Positions 20,041 to 31,439 of a stretch of 38,159 nt of DNA are shown piece after piece. Every line of letters begins with the position of its first letter. The stretch's first letter is position 1. The notes beneath the pieces are model-generated. The model did not search any database and had not been told where the DNA came from. It was given only the letters and a program-made list of their open reading frames with translations. The translations under genes were made by a program, and so were the position numbers. The stretch comes from Zygnema cylindricum. Its lineage: Eukaryota; Streptophyta; Zygnematophyceae; Zygnematales; Zygnemataceae. Location of the stretch: positions 149,187 through 187,345 of the forward strand of contig JBBHKE010002703.1 of assembly GCA_037447655.1 (NCBI GenBank), read 5' to 3'.

Positions 20041-21085
20041 GAATTTCAGCGGCTAGGATTGTAGCTGGTTTTGATCGGACGACCACGATAGTTGCCGCGA
20101 TCACGGAACATGTACTTTTGGCGTTTTTCAGCCATCGCCACGTAATTTGACACGTGGCGCGACAATGTTGGATTGCGGCGACTCCGAAGATTGCGGAAAC
20201 AAATCCAGCTATGACACGTGTCGACAATTTGGCCATGTTGTACAATGGCCGTACAGAAAGTACACCGGCACTTGTACTTTTATGTACGACACAGTAATTT
20301 GATTGGTGCCGTACTTCAGTAGATAGAGTTTTAGAGGGGGAATAGGACTTAGGAAATTTTGGGTAGATAGCTGTCTCTCCCAGAGAGCACCTTTATAAAT
20401 GGCTAACTTTGGGCAGCCATAACTATCAATTTACTTGACCATTTTCAGTGATTCTTTTTGCTGCGGACTCAAGGGAGTCCAGGCTACACAGGGGTGTAGT
20501 CGGTCAGAGTTTTTGTCTGCCAGGATGGTTGTATTTCAAAGGGAAAGTCAAAGTGGGTGAATGTGTCCAAATCTCATATTCTAACTTTGCATTCTGTGGT
20601 GGAACTGACCACACAGAAAGTGTTATTTCACAAGGGTGAATCTATATTGGGGTTCTGACTGTAAAGGGGTCAGTCACTTGGGTTTATATTAACTTGGAGT
20701 CGGCACTATCTAGATTAGCTTCTTTTGGATCTGCATACTCTGAGGGCCAATGGAGGTCTCACAGTTTCAGCGATGACCACAAACCGCCGAGATTCTCTTC
20801 TGCGATCTCAGCATTCTTCCCGGCCGCCCGATTGAATGCATATTTCAATCGTAGCCGTCATAAATACTTGCGCGGTATTTGTTTCGTTTAAAGAAGCAAA
20901 TGCGCGGTACTCGTTTCTTATCCGTACTTTAATCCGTACTTTTACATAACTGGATCTATGTATCTTGAAAACAGTTGTCGTTAAATGAATTATCCTACGT
21001 GGTAACATTTAAATACCTAACAAATCCTATATCACGTAACTTTAGTCCTATACTTAATGGATAAGTCTACCGGCTATCGGCGGCT

Positions 21086-21130
21086 ATATCGGAAGATAGG
21101 TACCATGATCAAATCATGGATTCGACATAT
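21086..21130. other. Conserved two-stem hairpin, copy 2 (copia 3' LTR)
   Basis: Inner stem CCATG / CATGG with loop ATCAAAT: relative to the other copies G-C became T-A on both sides of the stem, a compensatory change. The outer stem (ATATCGGAA with TTCGACATAT) is imperfect. Confidence 0.7.
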
Positions 21131-21351
21131 CTCCTTTTAGTAAGTGAACTACCTATCCGTAAATCAACTAATTTATTTCTTGTAAATCTTTGGATAGCAT
21201 AGGCAGCCATGTCTCTAACTTCCTCTCCAACTTTCAGTGACTGCAAAAAGTGTGGGAGTTGAAGAGAGGAGTTAGAGGCAGATTGCGTTGGCTTCTTTTC
21301 TACATTATATTTTAGACCTGGAAAATACTAAAAGGACCATGAATTTCTACA

Positions 21352-21361
21352 CTCCCCTTAT
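21352..21361 (-). other. Polypurine tract of the copia element
   Basis: On the minus strand ATAAGGGGAG lies immediately before the 3' LTR start TGTAGAAA, the position and composition expected for the plus-strand primer. Confidence 0.75.
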
Positions 21362-21363
21362 AT

Positions 21364-24300
21364 CTAGCCACTCTTTAATTTCAGACCACACTTCTCCCTG
21401 GAAAAAATTAGTTTAGGGGAAGGCACAGGTTTGGTCATCATATCTACTACCATCTCGCTATCTGGTCGGTACTCTAAACTGATAATTTTGTTTTCTACTT
21501 TCTCTCTAACAAAGGTGAGTCTAATGTCCATGTGTTTGGCTTGAAAATGTTGTTTAGGATTGGCAGAAATAGCGATTGCTGCCTGATTATCACAAAAAAA
21601 AAATCTGCACACCACTCTTAAAGTAACCAAGCTCACCTAGCAAAGACTTGACCCACATCAATTCTTTTACAGCAGAGCAAGAGGCCATATACTCAGCCTC
21701 CATGGTGGACTGAGCAATAACCTTTTGCTGTTTGCTACTCCAACAACAAGCCCCATCACCCACATATAATACATATTCAGAAGTACATCTCCTCATCGGA
21801 GCATCACCATAACTGGCATCACTCCAAGTAGTAATGTCAGTATTCTCCCCACCCAAATGCAACCATAGATCCCTAGTTTCTATCAAATATCTAAAGACTC
21901 TCTTAGTTGCCTCCCTATCCTTCTTAGTGGGAGCATTTAGACTTCTACTCAGCACTCCTACAGCTGCAGCTAAATCCGGCCGGGTACAATTCATAAAATA
22001 GATTAGGCTTCCCACTACTTGCCTGTAAGGAATAGTCTGCATGAACTTTTGTTCTTCAGGACTTAATTCCTCGTCTAAGACTATGACTCCTTCATCCTCA
22101 CTCCCCTCACTTCCCTTCTTCAACTCCATTGGAGTTGTACAACTATTAGCTTTATCCATTTGAAATTTTTCAAGCATGTTCCCTATTGCTTCCTTTTGAG
22201 TCAATCTTATAATTTTTCTTTCTCGGTCTCTTTCTACTTGAATTCCCAAAATATATCTTGCCTCCCCCATATCCTTCATTTCAAATCTCCCCTTAAGATC
22301 GGTTTTCAGTTTATTAATTTTTTCCATTGATTTACATAAAAAAAAGCAAATCATCAACATAAATTACAATAAATATAACACCTTTCTCATCTTCAAAAAC
22401 ATAGATTGAGTGATCTGAGCTGATCCGGATATATCCCTGACCGGTAAGACACTCATCAAGCTTTTTATTCCAATGTCGAGGCACTTGTTTTAAACCATAA
22501 AGAGACTTAATCAGCCGACATACCTTACTCTCTTCTCCTTCCTCCACAAATCCTTCGGGTTGTCGCATAAAGATCTCCTCTTCCAATTCTCCATGCAAAA
22601 AGGCTGTCTTGATGTCCTTCTGGTGCACCTCGATGTCTTCCGCTGCAGCCAGAATGAGAAGTATGCGGACGGAGGGAAATTTGACGACCCGGGCAAAGGT
22701 TTCCTCTTAGTCGATTCCTTCTTTCTGTGTAAATCCTTTTGCCACTAATCGGTCGTTGTAACGCTCAATGGTGTTATCTGGGTTTAGTTTTTATTTGAAG
22801 ACCCACTTACAAACGATTGGTTTTTGGTTAGGTGGACAATCCACCAGCTCGCAAGTATCGGCTGCCATAATTGAGGCCATCTCCTCATTGTTGACTTTCT
22901 TCCACCGGTTCGTTTCTGGACAAGTCATTGCCTCTCCATAAGTTTGAGGTTCATCTTGATGAGATAGTTTTGTTAACTTGTTATTAACCTGTTTTTCTTG
23001 CAATCTTTTGCTACTTAACCTTCCCATTTCAAAATCTGTGGTTCGAATAGATGGTTCTCGTGGGTTCTATCGAACAATCTCGGCTTCTCCCTTGTCCCTT
23101 GATTCCGAATCAATTTTTACCACGTCTTCCGCTTCGTGTAGAGTTGTCACTGGAGTTTCCGCAACAGAGTCCTTTTTGGTTGTGATTTGTACCTGTAACA
23201 ATGTCATCTTCTCTAAAACATAGATAGTTAGGAAGCTCAAAGTCATCCGAATTTTCTAACTCAAATCCGTTTTTTACTGACTTTGTATACTTGAAGGGAT
23301 CCACGGACTTTCCTTTATCCATAACTACTAGATGTTTTACAAAGATTATATCCTCCCTTTTTAGTTCCTAAACTCTATATCCTTTAACATTCTCATCATA
23401 TCCTAGTAGATATCCTGGTTTTTCTTTTGGGTCTAGTTTCCAATTAGACCGATCTGTATCTAGACTGAATACTTAACTGCCGAAAACCTTTTAGTGAGAT
23501 ATGTCTGGTTTCCGGCCGGTCCATCTCTCATAAGGTGTTTGACCTTTGATAGCTGAAGTAAGAACTCTATTCCTTAGATAATTTGCACAGTTCATTGCTT
23601 CGGCCCAAAACTTCTTTCCTATCTTTTATCTGACAACATACTTCTATCACTATCACTTCGTGTTCTATCTAATCTTTCAGCTACACCATTTTGTTGCGAT
23701 TTTCAGGAAACGTCTTTTGGTGTTGCACTCCATCTTCTCTCAAAAAATCCTCAAACTGGTTAGAGGTATACACTCCACCATTGTCACTCCTTACTCTCTT
23801 GATTGAGGTTTCATGGAGTTTTTCACTCCATGCTTTATATTGTTTAAAACATTCTTGAGCCTTTGACTTATTTTTCAAAAATTACACCTTGGAATACCGA
23901 GACCAATCATCGGTGATAGTCATCATAAATCTCTTCCCTCGGGTGATGGCACTCTGGCTGGCCCCCAAATATCTGTGTGTACTAAATCTATAATCTTTTC
24001 TCCCTTATAGGTGGCAGTTTTTGGGAAGGGTAACCTGTGTGCTTAACCTTTAGCACATCCACTACAATCACTTAGATTCTCTCTCTCACCGAACTGAATC
24101 TTCCACTACTCCTATCTTTTTCATTGCTCTTAACTTCTCTAGATTCACATGCCCAAGCCTCTTATGCCACAAAATTATATCATGAACACCAGAATAATAA
24201 AGTTTCTTCTTTTCATTGCTTTAAATCAGCCTAAACATCCCTTGGCTACCTTTTTCAGCAGTAAAATAAACTTCCACCTCAAAAGTAGCAGTAAAGACTC

Positions 24301-25638
24301 CTTTCCTATTGCCAGTATCAAAACTCTTATCATCTAATACATAGGTAGAGATGAGGTTTTTGTTCAGCTCCGGAATAAACAATACATCAAAGAATGTAAC
24401 TATGGATGTCTTTCCTTCTACAAATACTTTCAGATCTATCGATCCTACAAGAGTAGTAGTGACTATCTTCCCATCCCCGTACTCTATCTCTACGGTGGGA
24501 ATCTTTTTTATCTTAGTGAACAGGTGTTTATCTTTACACATGTGCATGGAGGCACCTGAATCTACAATCCAGCCTGCTTCACCTTTCAATCCACCGAAAG
24601 CACATTTTTGCTTTCGTGGAATTTCTACCTCGTTTGTCGCTTCCAACTCCTCATCCAATAGGAGTTCATTGTCCTTGTCTTCAGATTCCACCTTATGTTC
24701 CTGTCACAAGGGCCTTTTTCTTTCCTCTCGGGGGTCCACCGGTCTACCCTCTCCAATTTCTCAGTGACTGCGACAAGTTTGAGAGTTGGAGAGAGAAGTT
24801 AGAGATAGACTGCCTCGACTTCTATATTTCTTTTCAGACCTAGAAAATACTAATAAAACCATTAGTTTCTACACCTTGGGATTCCTTGGTCCGAACTCCT
24901 CGGTCTGATTTTTCTGCCCCTCCCCTCGATAATTTTTAACCTGTTTCCTGGATTCTTTGTTCCTGAATCGGTCCCAGTTGCCAAAGCTTGCCCACTCTTT
25001 CCTCCCCTTTCGATCTCAATCGTATTCTCCCGAACAAGAATCATCCCTACCACTGAATTCCAAATCCACCTTGAGTCCTCCAAGTCCAACACACGGTTGA
25101 CTATGTTCTCCAACTCATTGGGTAACTTCATCAGTAAACAGTTAACCTTTTCATTTTCGCTAAATACTTTTCCAGCATTCTCCAGTTCGATGAAAAATGT
25201 AGCTAGCTCATTGCAAAAATCCAACATCTCCCCCCCTTTGTATACATGATCGTTAATTTTTTTATCATCCAACTATTGTTGCTGAATCGTACCACTTCCG
25301 TAGATCTCTATGAGAGCCACCCAGAGATCGGATGCCCTCTTTACCTGCAAATGGGGAGATGCAAGCCCTTGAGTAAGTTGGTGGAGGATGAAGTGCATAG
25401 CCGCCACATTGATTTAGTCTCTGGTATCAATATCATTCTAGTCGTTCCTCGGAATAGGTGACATGAATGCCGAACCGGTTGCTATTGGTGTGACCGTCTC
25501 CTTCTCCATTCTTTTGTGCACCACCTCCCCTTCCTTTGTCTTCTCCGTTGAAGATGGATCTACATTTTTAGTGAATCTGCCTCGTGTAAACCTTAGAGGT
25601 ATCTCAAGACTTGATGGACGCCTCACCCGTCCACTCAC
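21364..25638 (-). pseudogene. Copia gag-pol polyprotein, multiply broken
   Basis: Minus-strand order: gag (25638-24862; LPNELENIVNRVLDLED), protease (24691-24221; WIVDSGASMH, intact D-S-G), integrase remnants (about 24200-23680; LWHKRLGHVN, CSGCAKG, LVHTDIWGPA, SDNGGVY, several stops), reverse transcriptase (23027-22332; CKWVFK, DIKTAFLHGEL, catalytic YVDDLLFF) and RNase H (22360-21364; WSDASYGD, STMEAEYMA, CDNQAAIAISAN). The RT/RNase H break falls in a T8 run just after YVDD (22337-22344) and the last break in a run of about ten T (21593-21603), while the integrase has true stops. A 126-base piece of the element's own LTR sits between gag and protease, where the gag zinc knuckle is expected and not seen. 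Not functional as read. Confidence 0.9.
24748..24873 (-). repeat. 126-bp LTR terminus inserted between gag and protease
   Basis: In sense it starts at the exact LTR terminus (TGTAGAAACTAATGG at 24873) and matches the first ~126 bases of the LTR up to about 24748, where similarity ends abruptly. It puts a TAA stop into gag after GIPRC. A precise LTR end on one side and truncation on the other suggest an aberrant reverse-transcription product or a deleted nested insertion. Confidence 0.8.
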
Positions 25639-25721
25639 TATTCCCCAAAATCGTTTCTCACATAGAGCTCATGTCATCATACTTTCCAGTATATGAAGCC
25701 TGCTCCATTGAATATGGGCAC

Positions 25722-25743
25722 CCTAGATGGTGGGCCCATAACC
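25722..25743 (-). other. Possible primer-binding site of the copia element
   Basis: In sense, the bases right after the 5' LTR end (..TTGCA) read GGTTATGGGCCCACC. GGTTAT resembles the start of the copia PBS TGGTTATCAGAGC but the rest diverges. The call rests mainly on position. Confidence 0.4.
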
Positions 25744-26831
25744 TGCAACTCTGAGACCTCCATAGGTCCTCAGAGTTGGCAGCTCACACAAAGCCTCTAG
25801 GATAACCCCGACCCCTTTGTGTTTTGGCAAGAATAACTCCCACCCTGGGTGACAAAAACTCTGACCACCTTCACGCTTGTGAAGGCAAGACTCCCGTGAG
25901 TCGATAGGAAAAAGAATCTCTAAATTTGCTCCCCTGGGAAGTAAGTTATGGAGGGTCAAAGTTGACCTTTTGTACAGAAGCTCTCTGGGAGAGATTGTCC
26001 TATCTACCAATTTTGGGTCCTATCTACCAATTTTTTCTAAGTCCTATCTCTCTTTAAAACTCTATATACGGATGTATGCCACCAATCATGTTACACTACC
26101 GTACACAAAAGTACAGCTGTCGGTGTACTTTTTGTACGAATATTGTAGGACATGACCTAAATGTCGACACATGTCATATTCGGATTCGGTCCCGTAATCC
26201 TCAGAGATACCGCGATCAAACGTAATTGTGCCACGTGTCATTCGATGTGGCGATGACCCCAAAACGCCGAGATTCTCTTCCGCGATCTCGACATTTTTCG
26301 CGGCCGTCCGATTGAATGTAGATTTCAATCGTAGCCGTCATAAATACTTGCGTAGTATTTGTTTCGTTTAAAGAAGCAAATGCACGGTACTCGTTTCTTA
26401 TCTATACTGTAATCCGTACTTTTACATAATTGGATCTATGTATCCCGAAAACAGTTGTCGTTAAATGAATTATCCTACGTGGTAACATTTAAATACCTAA
26501 CAAATCCTATATCACGTAACTTTAGTCCTATACTTAATGGATAAGTCTACCGGCTATCGGCGGCTATATCGAATGGTAGGTACCAGGATCAAATTCTGGA
26601 TTCGACATATCTCCTTTTAGTAAATGAACTACCTATCCGTAAATCAACTAATCTATTTCTCGTAAATCTCCGGATAGGATAGGCAACCATGGCTCTAGCT
26701 TCCTCTCCAACTTTTAATGACTGCAACAAGTGTGGGAGTTGAAGAGATGATTTAGAGGCAGATTGCCTCGCCTTTTTTTCTACATTTTATTTTAGACCTA
26801 GAAAATACTAAAAGAACCATTAATTTTTACA
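25744..26831 (-). repeat. 5' LTR of the copia element
   Basis: 1088 bases, sense minus: starts TGTAAAAATTAATGG at 26831 and ends GAGTTGCA at 25744, giving TG...CA ends. It contains a private 20-bp tandem duplication (TCCTATCTACCAATTTT at 25998 and again at 26018) that accounts for the length difference from the other LTR. It also contains the G-box CCACGTGTC near 26231 and the conserved hairpin at 26566-26610. Confidence 0.9.
26566..26610. other. Conserved two-stem hairpin, copy 3 (copia 5' LTR)
   Basis: Inner stem CCAGG / TCTGG (one G-T pair) with loop ATCAAAT; outer stem CGAAT with ATTCG flanked by ATAT on both sides; the same side loop, GGTAGGTA. Confidence 0.7.
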
Positions 26832-29015
26832 ATCATTATGTCATTGTCGACGTCATTGATTCTAAAACATTCTACAACGGCTTTCCAATTTTGTTTTTTT
26901 GTTATTTCTCGCTCAAACAAACAAACTACGCCTACGTAAGGTAGTCAAAACAAAAGAATATAGCTCTTTCATTCATAGCGTTATTGCCATGTTTCATTAT
27001 AAGAGGAGGAAAAAGGGAGAGGTAGTGTTAGCGAAGAGGAAGAAAGAACCTGGAAATATACGACCGAGATCTCTCCAATTTCTGTACCGTACATGCGACG
27101 TGCAGGGAAAACAATAGCGTGTACTATCTCTTGTACAAAAATGTTCTATTGGTGGTGGCACATGCAAAAACGTTTTCCTATTTGGTGTTCAAGCGTTGCT
27201 TTAACAAAATTCAACTCTCTAGTGGATTTCATTTAAAGTTTATAGATGAATTGATATGACGTGGCAGTGGGTGGAAAACAAGAAGACACCAAACTGAAGT
27301 ACATTACCAATTTGAATTGAACCTCATACTATGGTTTTTACACATTTTCCATATGGCAAAAGATTGAGGAATTTAACTTTAGAGGAAAATGACAAAAAAA
27401 CCCTTAATTTAACGCATGGGCACACCATAAAACAATATTTACTCAGGCATATCTTTCTAGGTGTAATAGTCCCCTAACTCACGTTTCTAAATTTGTTGTC
27501 AAACTAGTACTTGTGCTTATTCTCTAAGGATCCTTCATTTTAGGATTGAACCATGTCCCTATAACATATAATGAAGAACCAACTGTGGGTTTATATAAAC
27601 ATCTAAAAAATATCAAGTGGTCCAATTTAAAACGAGTTAAACGTTTGAAAAGAGGAGATGGTGTAAAGAAAACTCACTATATTTCCAGCGTTCGGTGTAA
27701 ACTTTTCCCTTGAGGTTCTCCACACAACTCAAATGCCTCCTCTCACTCGGATTGTCATTCACAACAATTTGTACTAATGTCAAGTGTTTCAAATCAACCA
27801 CTAATGCAAGCCAAACGATTTAAGTAAGGCTAAGATTGTTAATAAAGGTGAAACAACCCATTGTCACCAAGATTTAGCCTTTACATAAGAGATACAAGTC
27901 AGAGGATTTTTTGTTTAGGTACTTTCCAAAATTTTGCATTTTCAAACTCGTAAGGAACAACCTTCGATATAGTCACTTCAAAAGCAACAAGTGACATGTA
28001 AGATGGGTCAAAGTCCTTTCGCCAACAGTCGTGGATAATTTTCGTGCTTGGACGTAACATACTTGGGAACTAACCCATAACCGTAGTTGCAACGCAATTT
28101 TGCATAATTATGACTTACTTTTATTCGTTTATTTGAACATGTGATAAATCCGCGAATGTAAAGCCAAGTATAGAGATGTCAAGTACTAACCATACTCCTT
28201 CCTCTAATATTTGCAACAAGCTTTTAACTTGTTATTTCAATTGACAATCTTTATACAATGGTATCGTTGATCAATGTGTCCCTTTCATACTTTTCATGAC
28301 ACCTTTGACTAACTAAATTTACCTCTATGTAAGTCATAACAACCCCAAACAAAGTGTGGCGTGTCAGATATCCCTCCATATATGTTGAAGCGTAGATGAG
28401 CTTTATAATTGAAGATATTGACGGGCTTGGCGCAAGATGCAACATGGAAGCCTTCTCAACAACCCGGACTGACTTTTAGTCGTTGTTGGTTTCATGTTCC
28501 TTAGATCGAAGTATGCATCCAGGCACCCAACGATAAACGGGCATGGCAAGGGTAACTGTTGGTTTTCCTTTGTATTTTAAACAATCAAACAACTTTTTCC
28601 CACCTATTAAACATTATTGGACAAACCTTAATGGGAATTTTCCGTTCTAATACATTCACGCCTCAAAAGCTATACGATCAGGGTAACGTTTACAATCAAT
28701 GCAATCATTATTAGCGTTCATGTATTTCTAGCTAGTTTAATCAACTTTTCTTTTTGCACACATTGTCAAGTTTCGTTTAGAGGCCATCAATCAAAAGGTG
28801 ACATTCCTACCTTTTCATTGCAACGTCGGATTAGAAATCCACCAACTGTGCACGGAAAAAAGATGATTCCCCCCCCCCTCAAAAAAAATCGTATGGTATC
28901 GTTACTCTTGAACAACACCGAGGTGCGTCACGAGGTGTGTCACGAGTTGTGTCCACCTAACCCCCGCCAGAAATGATGTGTCCGTACCGACGGTCGCTTA
29001 ACACCATAGTTCAAA
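26832..29015. repeat. Unidentified repeat, copy A, right segment
   Basis: Continues copy A after the copia insertion and matches copy B (from about 31690 on) through to TGTCCGTACC..TTAACACC. Shared stretches include TTCCAATTTTGTTTTTTTGT, GATGAATTGATATGACGTGG and TTTTCATTGCAACGTCGGAT. Copies A and B together give a length of about 2.4 kb each. No frame longer than about 100 codons is present, none conserved between copies was recognised as a known protein, and no terminal inverted repeat or LTR ends were seen. The superfamily is unknown. Confidence 0.85.
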
Positions 29016-29065
29016 AGTAGGTGAAAGTAGGCCCATACAATATGTTACGGGACATTTAGCGTAGG

Positions 29066-29265
29066 ATATTTTTGTCTTGTCCGTACGTTTTCTTACGTCG
29101 GTCAAGTCTTGTTGACCGGCATATCCGGACGTCTCATTTTTGGTCCTGTCCGTACTTCCATACGTCGGTCCAGTCAATTGTACTTTTTCGTTGGTCTAGT
29201 CCTTTACGTAGAAGTCCTTTGACCGTCGGTCCAGTCTTTTGGCCGACGGTCCAGTCTTTTGTCTT
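29066..29265 (+). repeat. Degenerate GTCGGTCCAGTC repeat
   Basis: Irregularly spaced copies of GTCGGTC(C/A)AGTC with TTTTG or CTTTG tails and TTCCATACGTCGG/TTCTTACGTCGG variants, immediately upstream of the copia LTR. Function unknown. Confidence 0.6.
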
Positions 29266-29274
29266 ACATACATT

Positions 29275-29423
29275 TGTTAGAATCTAGACTAGGATTCCTT
29301 AGTTACAACGCACCGTAGAGCGCTTAGACTCCACAGTAATTAGCATTGTATATTTTGTATATAAGTGACTCTCCTCACTTAATGAAATCATCCCAAATAC
29401 AAATCAATTCCTCTCTCCAATGC
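29275..29423 (+). repeat. Short copia-type 5' LTR remnant with TATA box
   Basis: Starts TGTTAGAATCTAGACTAGG, the common start of many plant copia LTRs, with TATATAAG at 29358-29365 and an AATGAAATC stretch afterwards. The end is uncertain (perhaps CAATGCA at 29423); no primer-binding site is obvious and no second LTR occurs downstream. Confidence 0.55.
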
Positions 29424-29450
29424 ATTGATCTTTCTCTTGTGTACAATTTC

Positions 29451-31310
29451 ATGGCTTCCGCCAATCCACCTCCAATAGGTTATGGTCCTAGCCATGCTAC
29501 TTCTAATAGTATCCAGAAGTTTGATGGCCAAAACTTTTATGATTGGTCATTTTCAGCCATGCATTTTTTCAAACACGAGAAGATTTGGGACCATTTTATA
29601 GGAATTTCAAAACCTCCTATCCTTTCCTCTACTGACACACCAGCAGAAAAAGCTACCAAAGAGTTGGCAATAGCTACATGGAAACAAAAGGATGAGGATG
29701 CGCACGCTCGTCTAGTGATGTCACTTACACCGAGCGCACTCGTCTTATTCGCGGCGCCTCCTCTTCCGCCGAGGCTTGGAGTCGTCTTCAAGCAGCTTAC
29801 ATTCAAACCAGATGGGCCGCTCGCCGAATTCAAAAACGAGCGTTTTTTAACTCCATGAAAAAGCCGTCGGAATCTATGCAGGATTGGATTAGCACCGTCG
29901 AATTGTCGGCCGGAAAATGCACCATGATAGGCGTGCATCTTTCCGACGAGGACCTCTCTTCAACCCTTTTGGGAGGACTCCCTGAAACCTTTTCCCATTT
30001 CATTTCCTCGTTTGACAATCTAGACCAATCCATTCCTTTTCACTCACTTTGTAGCAAACTTTTGCATGAAGAGACAAAACTTCTCTCTTTTTCTGCTCCA
30101 AATCTCTCTAATGCAAATGCCTTTATTGCCAAAAATCAGAAGACTAACTCTAAGGGGGTGCAGCGTTTGTTTTGCGCCTACTGCAAAACAAAAGGACATT
30201 CCGTTGAAGACTGTCAAAAATTGGCGAGGCAGAAAGCAGCCGAGGCTTCCAATCCCCCTAAACTTGGAGGGAATGCCAAAGCTGCCCATGTCAACCCACC
30301 AGTTCTTCCCACCCCCCCACTCCCTCCACACATTTCTTTCCCTCCAAATTTTCCTTATCCTCACCATTATTCCCCTTCTCCATCCTTTCCACAATCTTCT
30401 AACGCCGCAGCGCACTATGCCTCTTCAAACCCCGTTAACCTCCATTGGTCGACCGCTTTCTCCCCACATTTTCACTCTAATTTTCCCACTCCAGTAGCTT
30501 CCCCTTTTGTCCTCCCTCCCTCACCAGAATTTGGATATGGCAATGTTGCCCATCATATCCCAAATTATGTCACTCCGGATACTCAATTTCCACAAGGGTA
30601 TGCTTTTCTATCTCAAACCTCGTCGATTGGCTAATAGATAGTGGTGCAAGTCACCACCTTTCACCACGATCTGATTGGTTCACTCACCTTTCTTCTCTAT
30701 CATCTCCTATGCAGATTCGTTTAGGCGACGACCGCATTCTGTTGGCTACTCATTCTGGCAACGTCAACGTCCCTAATGTGTCTATTCACATTCAGAACGT
30801 ACTCTTTGTTCCTAGTCTAGCTAGGAATTTATTTTCTGTGAAAGTCGCCACTTCTGACGGCTTAAAAGCTGAATTTAATAATGATAGAGTAACTTTTTAT
30901 GATAGAAAAGACAACAATACTGTAGGTTTTGGAGTAGCAAGAGATTCTATGTACGTCCTACAATCGTATAGTACGCCAAAGATATTTGCTTTAAGTGTTA
31001 GCGTCGAAAGTTTTCCACTTTGGCATTTAAGATATGGGCATTTAAATAGCGAAAGTTTGAGTACTTTGCCAAATCTTGTAACTGGACTAAATTCATTTTC
31101 TAACAAATCTTTGGATTTTTGTCACGGTTGCGTGCAAGGAAAAATGCCGCGTCACTCATTTCCCACTAGCACTACGGTCATCACTGAACCACTTGCACTT
31201 GTACATACGGACGTGTGTGGACCCATGCGCACGCGTAGCTACAGTGGATCCCTTTATTTTGTCACTTTCATTGACCATGCCACTCGTTTTTCACACGTGT
31301 ATCCAATCTG
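29451..31310 (+). pseudogene. Truncated copia gag-protease-integrase, frameshifted
   Basis: Gag starts MASANPPPIGYGPSHATSN (29451) with the copia block KFDGQNFYDW. A frame change near 29735 moves into the frame carrying RTRLIRGASSSAEAW, LLGGLPETFSHF, a zinc knuckle CAYCKTKGHSVEDC and a proline-rich spacer, up to 30634. A second change near 30620 leads to the protease start WLIDSGASHHLS and then 30709-31386: NVLFVPSLARNLFS, a pre-integrase HHCC region (LWHLRYGHLN, CHGCVQGK) and the integrase start LVHTDVCGPM. Similarity stops near 31310, so the catalytic core is incomplete and RT and RNase H are absent. It is a different copia lineage from the element at 19039-26831 and lies on the opposite strand. 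Confidence 0.88.
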
Positions 31311-31439
31311 TCACCTTTGTAAAGTAACAAGTTTTTTTGCGTTTACATCCGAATGCTCTGAAAATTGTACGGAGAATCTTCGCTAAAAAACAAAGTAACA
31401 AGACTAAGTTTCGGTTACATGCGAAAGTACCCTAAGGAA

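Larger units (their letters stand above)
19529..20769 (+). mobile_element. Solo LTR nested in the copia 3' LTR (family B)
   Basis: 1241 bases beginning TGTTGATATTTG and ending CAGTTTCA (TG...CA), flanked by the 5-bp direct duplication GCGAT (19524-19528 and 20770-20774). It is a diverged, oppositely oriented relative of the solo LTR at 32540-33838; both also resemble the host element's LTR in their middle parts. With no internal domain, it is what LTR-LTR recombination leaves. Orientation is inferred by similarity to the copia LTRs. The 145-codon minus-strand frame inside (19808-20245) covers the 31-bp repeats and is not a gene. Confidence 0.92.
19039..21351 (-). repeat. 3' LTR of the copia element, interrupted
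   Basis: In sense (minus) it begins TGTAGAAATTCATGG, directly after the polypurine tract, and ends near 19039 with ..TTGCC where the other LTR has ..TTGCA. It matches 25744-26831 along its length except for the solo LTR at 19529-20769 and a 20-bp duplication present only in the 5' LTR. Confidence 0.9.
19039..26831 (-). mobile_element. Full-length but dead Ty1/copia retrotransposon with both LTRs
   Basis: Copy-and-paste element coding on the minus strand. Its 5' LTR is 25744-26831 (1088 bases) and its 3' LTR is 19039-21351 (1067 bases after removing a nested 1241-base solo LTR plus 5-bp duplication). The LTRs look roughly 90% alike by eye, so insertion is not recent. The internal region (21352-25743) holds gag, protease, integrase, reverse transcriptase and RNase H in copia order (integrase before RT), all damaged. 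A polypurine tract ends exactly at the 3' LTR, and a PBS-like stretch adjoins the 5' LTR. It interrupts repeat copy A. No clean 5-bp target duplication is visible (TTTCA left, ATCAT right). Confidence 0.92.

Noticed and set aside
19808-20245. 145-codon minus-strand frame
   Set aside because: Lies wholly in the solo LTR and spans the 31-bp tandem repeats.
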